From positions 66,972 to 130,971 of the forward strand of contig CAWEUU010000006.1 of assembly GCA_963812335.1 (NCBI GenBank): a stretch of DNA of 64,000 bases, read 5' to 3'. The position numbers and the translations under genes were made by a program. How positions within the stretch are numbered: position 1 is the first letter of the stretch; each line of letters begins with the position of its first letter. This stretch comes from VRUE01 sp963812335. GTDB taxonomy: Bacteria > Actinomycetota > Thermoleophilia > Solirubrobacterales > 70-9. Positions 37,516-42,317 of this stretch are shown here, piece after piece. Below the pieces are notes generated by a model that was given only the letters and a program-made list of their open reading frames with translations, was not told where the DNA came from and ran no database searches.

Positions 37516-38094
37516 TCGTGGTCGGCGTTGATCGCCGGCCTCGTCGGGCGGCTGCACCTGATCGCGCGTCGCTCGCACCGGCGGGCGCGATCTGGCGGCC
37601 CCAGCCGGTCCATCACATCCTGCTGCCCTTCACCGGCACCGAGATCTCCCGGCGCGCTCTCGATGCCGCGCTGCGCCTCGCCCGCGCCGAGCAGGCCACG
37701 CTGATGCCCGCCTACCTGGCCACGGTGCCGAAGCAGCTGCCGCTCGACTGCGCGATTCCCGCCGAGGCCGACGAAGGCGATGCCGATGCTGGAGGCGATC
37801 GAACAGCGCGCGACCGCGCCAGGGGGTCGCCGGTGGACGCGCGGGTCGAGCGCGGCCGCTCCTACCGCCATGCGCTGCGCGCGGTTGCTCGGCCGCGAGA
37901 GCTTCGACCGCGTCGTCGTTCCCGCTGCGACGGCGAGGCGAGGTGCCGGACTCTCCGGCGACGATCTGATCTGGCTGCTGGAGAGGGCGCCGGCCGAGGT
38001 GCTGATCCTGCGACCCTCGCCAGAGCGACGAGCGGTACGTCAGCTGGTCGAAGACCTGAGTCTGAACGTCCAATCTCTGTCAGGTGCCCGGTGA
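37516..38094 (+). CDS. Usp-domain protein at the end of the kdp operon (frameshifted, start unresolved)
   Basis: The first part (LIVVGV...IAGLVGRLHLIARR) looks like one membrane helix. It is followed by a Usp-like domain: HHILLPFTGTEISRRALDAA, LARAEQATLMPAYLATVPKQ, RVERGRSYRHALRAV, FDRVVVPAATARRG and LLERAPAEVLILRPSPE. Several indels prevent a single frame. It may be a separate membrane-tethered Usp protein or, if a stop near 37513 is an artefact, a further part of the KdpD-like sensor. Placement suggests a role in potassium or turgor sensing. It ends at TGA 38092-38094. Confidence 0.6.
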
Positions 38095-38115
38095 CTGAAA
38101 TGATGAGCCCGCGAT

Positions 38116-38227
38116 GCACGTTACGGCCAAAGGCGCAGGCGACCCCGAAGACCGTGTTCAGCGGCACGGCGATGCCGACGCAGACGAGGGTGAGCCAGAA
38201 GGCGTGCAGGCCGTCGGGGCTGGTCAC
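38116..38227 (-). pseudogene. Fragment of sulfate/thiosulfate ABC permease (CysW-like)
   Basis: Minus-strand residues TSPDGLHAFWLTLVCVGIAV then PLNTVFGVACAFG match the part of CysW-type permeases around the second membrane helix (E. coli CysW has PDMLHAIWLTVMIALIAVPVN there). Homology stops after about 35 residues, at the kdp-operon side near 38120. The rest of the permease and its ATPase are missing. It is a remnant left by recombination or island insertion. GTG 38227 overlaps the stop of the upstream minus-strand frame. Confidence 0.65.
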
Positions 38228-38445
38228 TGGTGCAGCGGGTCGTCGCCCTCGGCTTCGAGGTCCGGGTCGAGTTCGTCCTCCGCGACGGAACTCGCTGGTG
38301 CCGTCTCAAAGGTCCACGACATCAGATACGGCGCTTCCTGAAGAGCTGCTTCGACCCGTGCACGGATCGGCATGAGCTCGTCGTCCATCGTGCTCGAGAT
38401 GCACGCGATTCGCTTAGGCTCACCTGATCGGACTGTCCGCTGCAA
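38224..38445 (-). CDS. Possible small protein upstream of the permease fragment
   Basis: A 73-codon open frame, with ATG 38388 (MDDELMPIRARVEAALQEAP) as an alternative start, ending SVAEDELDPDLEAEGDDPLHQ. It is acidic with no membrane helix. Its stop overlaps the GTG of the cysW-like fragment (GTGA), which is the pattern of a coupled operon, so it may be the tail or a small member of a former sulfate-uptake operon. The rest of 38446-38538 holds only a Gly-Asn repeat tail (38453-38509, minus strand) and AT-richer sequence. Not recognised. Confidence 0.25.
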   Translation of the reverse strand: MQRTVRSGEPKRIACISSTMDDELMPIRARVEAALQEAPYLMSWTFETAPASSVAEDELDPDLEAEGDDPLHQ

Positions 38446-38538
38446 GGTGGGATCAGCCTTTGCATTTCATTTCGGTTTCGTTCCCCCAGCCGTTCCCCCG
38501 AGTTTTGCCGGCGATAGGATTTGGCTTTGTAGTGCCCC

Positions 38539-38627
38539 GGAGGGGTGCCGGAGTGGTTGAACGGGGCAGTCTCGAAAACCGTTGTGCGCCTTACGGCGTA
38601 CCGTGGGTTCGAATCCCACCCCCTCCG
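38539..38627 (+). tRNA. tRNA-Ser(CGA), second copy with anticodon-stem mismatch
   Basis: 89 nt, nearly identical to 29474-29562 in acceptor, D and T arms. The anticodon stem reads CAGT-CTCGAAA-ACCG, leaving an A-C mismatch where the first copy has a G-C pair. The variable arm also differs (GTGCGCCTTACGGCGTACC instead of GTGCGGCGCAAGCCGTACC). It could be functional or a decaying attachment-site copy. The upstream flank (TTTGGCTTT, GTTCCCC repeats) is shared with the third copy at 41058. Confidence 0.85.
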
Positions 38628-38633
38628 CTCTGT

Positions 38634-38679
38634 GATGTGTCGCGACATCGGAGACAGATGTCTCGGGACATCGTAGACA
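38634..38679. repeat. Tandem 23-bp repeat, terminal region of an IS481-type element
   Basis: Two 23-bp units at 38634-38656 and 38657-38679 differ at three positions; each contains a GATGT..TCG..GACATCG near-palindrome followed by AGACA. They lie between the end of tRNA-Ser and the stop of the transposase fragment. Ends with TGTCTACGATGTC-like inverted repeats are typical of IS481-family elements, so this is probably the 3' terminus of the IS. The opposite end is missing. Confidence 0.6.
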
Positions 38680-38681
38680 CC

Positions 38682-39425
38682 TCAGCCCCCTTCGATCGGC
38701 TGGTAGTCCCGACTCGGATCGAGGGTGAGCCGGCGGATCAGCTCACCTGTGTGGAGGTCGAGGATCCGGATATCGCGATCGGCGACGAGCAACTTGATCG
38801 ACTTCCCTTTGTGGGCGCGACCGAGCCCGATGTGATGGAGCCTTGAGTCGTGGCGCAGCGTGACCGTCCCGCCGGCGTCGACCTTGTCGTGGCGGACGCG
38901 GAAGTGGGTGTCGGGATCGTCCGCTGCCCCAGGCCGGGCCTTGATCCGGGCGCCATAGGTCTGCAGGGGCGTGCGCCCGCCCAGAGCCCGGTGAGGCCTG
39001 GTCGTGTTGTAGTAGCCGGTGAAGCCGTCCAACTGGGCTTGCAGGCCGGCGAGCGTCCTCGCTGGTGTTTGGTTTGCCAGGTAGCGCTTGAGGGTCTGGT
39101 GCACGCGCTCGACCTTGCCGCAGGTCTGGGGGTGGTAGGGCCTGGAGTTCTTGGCGGCGATCCCCAGCCGTTCCAGCTCAATCTGCAGGAGCACCTTGCC
39201 GCCCCGCGGTGTCGCGGTGAAGACGGCGCCGTTATCGGTGAGCAGGCTGGCTGGGGCGCCGTGCAGGGCAATAGCCATGCGGAAAACGTCGACGACATCG
39301 GCGGCCTTCACGGTCGGGAAGGCTCGGGAGGCCAAGAACAGCCGCGAGTGGTCGTCGATCATGTTGAGGATCTCCGCCTGCCCCTGCCCGGCGAGCGCCC
39401 AGTGGGTGACCGCGACCTGGCTGCG
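38682..39425 (-). pseudogene. IS481-type transposase, 5' truncated
   Basis: The rve (DDE) catalytic core and C-terminal domain are present: THWALAGQGQAEILNMIDDH, SLLTDNGAVFTATPRGGK (second Asp), NSRPYHPQTCGKVERVHQTL (Glu) and YNTTRPHRALGGRTPLQ, then a beta domain ending ILDLHTGELIRRLTLDPSRD. Homology stops at about 39425, so the N-terminal helix-turn-helix domains are lost. Where the family has the first catalytic Asp (WQADVTHW) this copy reads QVAVTHW, so it is probably inactive. The truncation point abuts a tyrosine-recombinase fragment on the opposite strand. Confidence 0.8.
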
Positions 39426-39427
39426 CC

Positions 39428-39628
39428 GGGATCAGCCCGAAGGTCGCCTCGGAATTGATGGGCCACCGGACGCCGAGCTATCAGCCCGGCGCGGCGGCGA
39501 TCACGCTGCGTCGCTACACGCACACGCTGCCGGGCGAGCTTGAGCGGGCGCGCGACCAGCTCGACAGGTTCTTGGTGGAGCGGGGACGTGAGGAAAGCCG
39601 AAGGCTTGACGACGCGGAGAGTTCTTGA
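39428..39628 (+). pseudogene. Tyrosine recombinase (integrase) C-terminal fragment
   Basis: The plus-strand frame begins GISPKVASELMGHR, matching the region just before the conserved catalytic His (GH) of tyrosine recombinases, and continues AAAITLRRYTHTLPGELERA with the catalytic Tyr, then RDQLDRFLVERGREESRRLDDAESS and stop at 39626-39628. The N-terminal ~300 residues are absent. The break at about 39427 coincides with the truncated end of the transposase. A GPSYQPGAA-like stretch between His and Tyr may include a few inserted residues. It marks the area as a former integrative element. Confidence 0.75.
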
Positions 39629-39684
39629 ATGCCCGGTGGCAAGCGACGTGAGCCAGCTTGTCGGCAACGATTGGTAGCGTCGCC

Positions 39685-40389
39685 ATGATGGGTGCAGCGA
39701 CGAAATCCGATCCGCGTGAATCCATCGTGAAGCGCCATCACCCGGTCGGCGCATCAACGGGCTATATGCAGAGCCTCCGAGGGGACTGGAGCGCTCAGGT
39801 TGAGGAGGCTTGGCGCGTCTCGTCTTTCGCCATTGAGCTCTCAGCCCTCTCCGAGTCGGAGCTCCCGTCCCTTGCCGAGTACCTGCGGCAGACGCCGAGC
39901 CTGCCCTTCCGCTACGTCAGCATCCACGGGCCGTCGAAGGGACGCCAGATGAGCGAGGAGCAGCTTGTCGCCTCGCTTGCCCAACTCTCCGGCCTCGCGG
40001 GCGGGATCGTCATGCACCCCGACACGATGGACGATCTGCGGCTGTATCGACCGCTTGGGCACAAGCTGCTGCTGGAGAACATGGACTCGCGCAAGCCCGA
40101 CGGGCGAACACCCGAGGAGCTTCACCGGGCCTTCGCGGAGCTTCCCGAGGCGGGCTTCTGTTTTGACATCGCCCATGCCTGGTCGATTGACCCGAGCATG
40201 GCGGTTGCCAACGAGCTTCTCGACAGCTTCGGCGGCCGCTTGCGCCACGTCCACCTCAGCTCGCTCTCCGAGGGTCTGCACCACGTCTCGCTCACCGAGG
40301 AGGATGAGGAGCTGTTCAGTCCGGTCTTGAGGCGTTGCCTGGACGTGCCCTGGATCTTCGAGGCTCCACCCCAGACGGACCCGACGTAG
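39685..40389 (+). CDS. Metal-dependent TIM-barrel protein (xylose-isomerase/AP-endonuclease-2-like)
   Basis: A 234-residue protein of the sugar-phosphate isomerase/epimerase - endonuclease IV fold. Probable metal ligands appear in family order: HP in GGIVMHPDT, Glu in LLLENMDSR, Asp and His in FCFDIAHAWS, His in RHVHLSS, HH in GLHHVSL and Glu in IFEAPPQ. ATG 39685 is one of two adjacent ATGs; a TTG at 39658 is possible. Only 2 bp separate it from the nucleotidyltransferase gene, so they form an operon, the cargo of the small island between the second and third tRNA-Ser copies. The substrate is unknown. Confidence 0.7.
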   Translation: MMGAATKSDPRESIVKRHHPVGASTGYMQSLRGDWSAQVEEAWRVSSFAIELSALSESELPSLAEYLRQTPSLPFRYVSIHGPSKGRQMSEEQLVASLAQLSGLAGGIVMHPDTMDDLRLYRPLGHKLLLENMDSRKPDGRTPEELHRAFAELPEAGFCFDIAHAWSIDPSMAVANELLDSFGGRLRHVHLSSLSEGLHHVSLTEEDEELFSPVLRRCLDVPWIFEAPPQTDPT

Positions 40390-40391
40390 CG

Positions 40392-40970
40392 ATGGAGGCA
40401 AGCCGCCAGAGCCCGCTGGGACGGCTGGCGGAGTTGGCCGACCGTGACTTCCCGAGTCTGTTCGCAGCGCGAGAGAGGAGCGTCGGCGGCTTGAAGAAGC
40501 GGCGTGACGACCTCGGGAAGCTCTCGCATGACGCGGGAGCATCAATCGTGCTCATGGGATCGTGGGGGAGGGCTGAGGTCACGACCGAAAGCGACGACGA
40601 TTTCATGGTCCTGGTCTACGGCGAGGAACGGGCCGAGATCGAGCCGAGCATCGCCGAGGTCAGCGGGGTTCTCGACAACCCTCCGGGATCGCAGGGCATC
40701 TTTGCGGCCCCGGTCTACAGCGAGAACCTCGTCCAGAACATCGGGCTCGACGACGACAACAACAGGAATCTGTCTCGCCGCATGCTCTTTCTGCTCGACC
40801 GGGAGTTTCGGCGGGAGCTTCAGAGTGTGAGCCGGGACACCGCTGACGACTCCGCCGCCTTCTCCGATGTGCGCCGGATCGGCAAGGAGCTTCAAGCCGG
40901 TCTGTTGGCGCTCTTGTACGAGCCCACCCGTGAGCTCTCGAAGGTGACGCGGGACTACATGATCTTCTGA
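40392..40970 (+). CDS. Nucleotidyltransferase-fold protein, possibly internally deleted
   Basis: A 192-residue protein with the nucleotidyltransferase signature VLMGSWGRAEVTTESDDDFMVL (GS-x-R with the D-x-D metal pair) at about residues 52-75. An N-terminal helical segment (GRLAELADRDFPSLFAARER) precedes it. The C-terminal part reads FRRELQSVSRDTADDSAAFS, then KELQAGLLALLYEP and RDYMIF. The segment expected between the catalytic domain and this helical tail seems short, so an in-frame deletion at about RMLFLLD|REFRREL is possible, from memory of longer relatives. It is coupled to the TIM-barrel gene and ends 87 bp before the truncated tRNA-Ser. Confidence 0.7.
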   Translation: MEASRQSPLGRLAELADRDFPSLFAARERSVGGLKKRRDDLGKLSHDAGASIVLMGSWGRAEVTTESDDDFMVLVYGEERAEIEPSIAEVSGVLDNPPGSQGIFAAPVYSENLVQNIGLDDDNNRNLSRRMLFLLDREFRRELQSVSRDTADDSAAFSDVRRIGKELQAGLLALLYEPTRELSKVTRDYMIF

Positions 40971-41057
40971 GGAACGCCTTGAAGCCGGGTTCGCTTTCGT
41001 TCCCCTGGACGTTCCCCTGAGAAATTTATTGACCCGGATTTGGCTTTCCAGAGCCCC

Positions 41058-41133
41058 GGAGGGGTGCCGGGGCGGTCTCGAAAACCGTTGTGCGCCTTAC
41101 GGCGTACCGTGGGTTCGAATCCCACCCCCTCCG
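41058..41133 (+). pseudogene. tRNA-Ser(CGA) copy lacking the D arm
   Basis: 76 nt, identical in plan to 38539-38627 but missing 13 nt (AGTGGTTGAACGG), the whole D arm, probably by recombination between short CGG repeats. The anticodon stem is fully paired as in the first copy, while the variable arm matches the second copy, so it appears mosaic. It lies 1 bp from the stop of the convergent alcohol dehydrogenase gene. It is probably non-functional. It marks the right attachment site. Confidence 0.85.
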
Positions 41134-41134
41134 C

Positions 41135-42175
41135 TCAGCCGTGTGGGCAGATCACGGCGCGGCCGTCGAGCGTGCCGTCGCGCAGGCGCGTGTAGGCGTC
41201 GGCGGCGCGGTCGAGCGGGAAGCGCTCGACGTGGGCGCGGATCTTGCCGGCGCGGGCGAGGTCGAGTACCTCGATCAGCTCGATCGCCGTGCCCCAGTAG
41301 GGGATCGTGAGCTGCGCCTCGAATGGCTCGGCACCGAAGGCGAACTCGAATTTGCCGCCGGCCAGGCCGACCACGGTGACGTGGCTCTCGAAGCCAGCAA
41401 CGGCGGCGCCGAGGGCGATCGTCTCGTCGGCGCCGACGTTGTCGACGACCAGCTCGACCCGTGAGTTGCCGGCCAGCTCGAGGATCTCGGCGGCGGCGTC
41501 CTCGCCGGGCTCGATCGTGTGCTCGGCGCCGACCTCGCGCGCCAGCCGCAGCTTCTCCGGCGAGAGGTCGACCGCGATCACCTGTGCGGGGCTGAGCGCG
41601 CGCAGGAGCTGCACCGCCATGTGCCCGAGCCCGCCGACGCCGATCACGACCGCGGTCGAGCCGGGGGTGAGCAGCGGCAGGGAGCGCTTGATCGCGTGGT
41701 AGGGGGTCAGCGCAGCATCGGAGAGCGGCGCCGCCTCGCGGGGGTCGAGCTCGCCGAGCGGCAGCAGCAGGCGCGGGTGGGGGACGAGCATGTACTCGGT
41801 CATGCCGCCGTCGAGCCCGAGGCCGCCGCCGAAGGCGCCGATCTCGGCCTGGCGCTCGCAGTAGTTCTCGGCCGAGCGCCGGCAGGCGCGGCAGCGGCCG
41901 CAGCCCCAGGGCCCGTAGACGGCGACCGGCTCGCCCTGCTCGAGGCCGTCGACGCCGGCGCCGAGGGCCTCGACCCAGCCGGCGTTCTCGTGCCCCAGCG
42001 TGAAGGGCAGGTCGAAGTCCATCGTTCCCTCCGGCCAGTCCATCAGGTGCAGGTCGGAGTGACAGGCGCCGGCGCCCGCGACCTTGAGCAGAACCTGTCC
42101 CGGGCCGGGCTCGGGCACGTCCACATCGCGCATCTCCGGCGGCGATTGCCAGGCGGTCAGCTGGTAGGCCTTCAC
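41135..42175 (-). CDS. Zinc-dependent alcohol dehydrogenase (MDR family)
   Basis: A 346-residue medium-chain dehydrogenase oxidising alcohols with NAD(P). The catalytic zinc ligands appear in GAGACHSDLHL and GHENAGWVEALG; the structural zinc site has four cysteines in WGCGRCRACRRSAENYC; the Rossmann motif is VVIGVGGLGHMAVQL. GTG 42175 (VKAYQLTAW) is the family start. Its stop is 1 bp from the tRNA-Ser fragment at the island's right end. It is divergent from ppdK across 142 bp that include a repeated CGTCCGT motif (about 42206-42230). Confidence 0.92.
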   Translation of the reverse strand: MKAYQLTAWQSPPEMRDVDVPEPGPGQVLLKVAGAGACHSDLHLMDWPEGTMDFDLPFTLGHENAGWVEALGAGVDGLEQGEPVAVYGPWGCGRCRACRRSAENYCERQAEIGAFGGGLGLDGGMTEYMLVPHPRLLLPLGELDPREAAPLSDAALTPYHAIKRSLPLLTPGSTAVVIGVGGLGHMAVQLLRALSPAQVIAVDLSPEKLRLAREVGAEHTIEPGEDAAAEILELAGNSRVELVVDNVGADETIALGAAVAGFESHVTVVGLAGGKFEFAFGAEPFEAQLTIPYWGTAIELIEVLDLARAGKIRAHVERFPLDRAADAYTRLRDGTLDGRAVICPHG

Positions 42176-42317
42176 CGGCCGAAGGCTAGGGAAGCCGGGC
42201 GGCGTAATCGTCCGTATTCGTCCGTGTCCTCCGTGCGGTCGATTGCGGATGGCCCAGCTCCGCGGCTTTCCCCGGATGACGGCGGCGCGTGGGCGGCCTA
42301 GATTGCGCGGAGGCGTG

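Larger units (their letters stand above)
30812..38090. other. Zone of clustered single-base indels
   Basis: From about 30812 to 38090 every long gene is broken by one-base gains or losses, almost all changing the length of a G or C run (for example GG to G and CC to C near 31884-31905, C to CC near 32023 and 32228). Flanking sequence on both sides reads in clean frames. Protein similarity continues through all breaks. This suggests low-quality consensus rather than pseudogenes. Confidence 0.8.

Noticed and set aside
30812..38090. A periodic (line-length) artefact as the cause of the indels
   Set aside because: Estimated positions are not evenly spaced, and 567 bases between about 30813 and 31380 have none.
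38230..38427. Plus-strand frame MQRVVALGFEVRVEFVLRDG...
   Set aside because: It is antisense to the small frame coupled to the permease fragment, has no family resemblance and no ribosome binding site.
38322..38648. Minus-strand open frame beginning MSRHITERRGWDSNPRYAV
   Set aside because: It reads through the complement of tRNA-Ser; GWDSNPR is a well-known artefact of translating the T arm. Not a gene.
39359..39757. Minus-strand frame of 132 residues upstream of the transposase fragment as its missing N-terminus
   Set aside because: It has no transposase helix-turn-helix and lies opposite the recombinase fragment; the true transposase frame ends near 39425.
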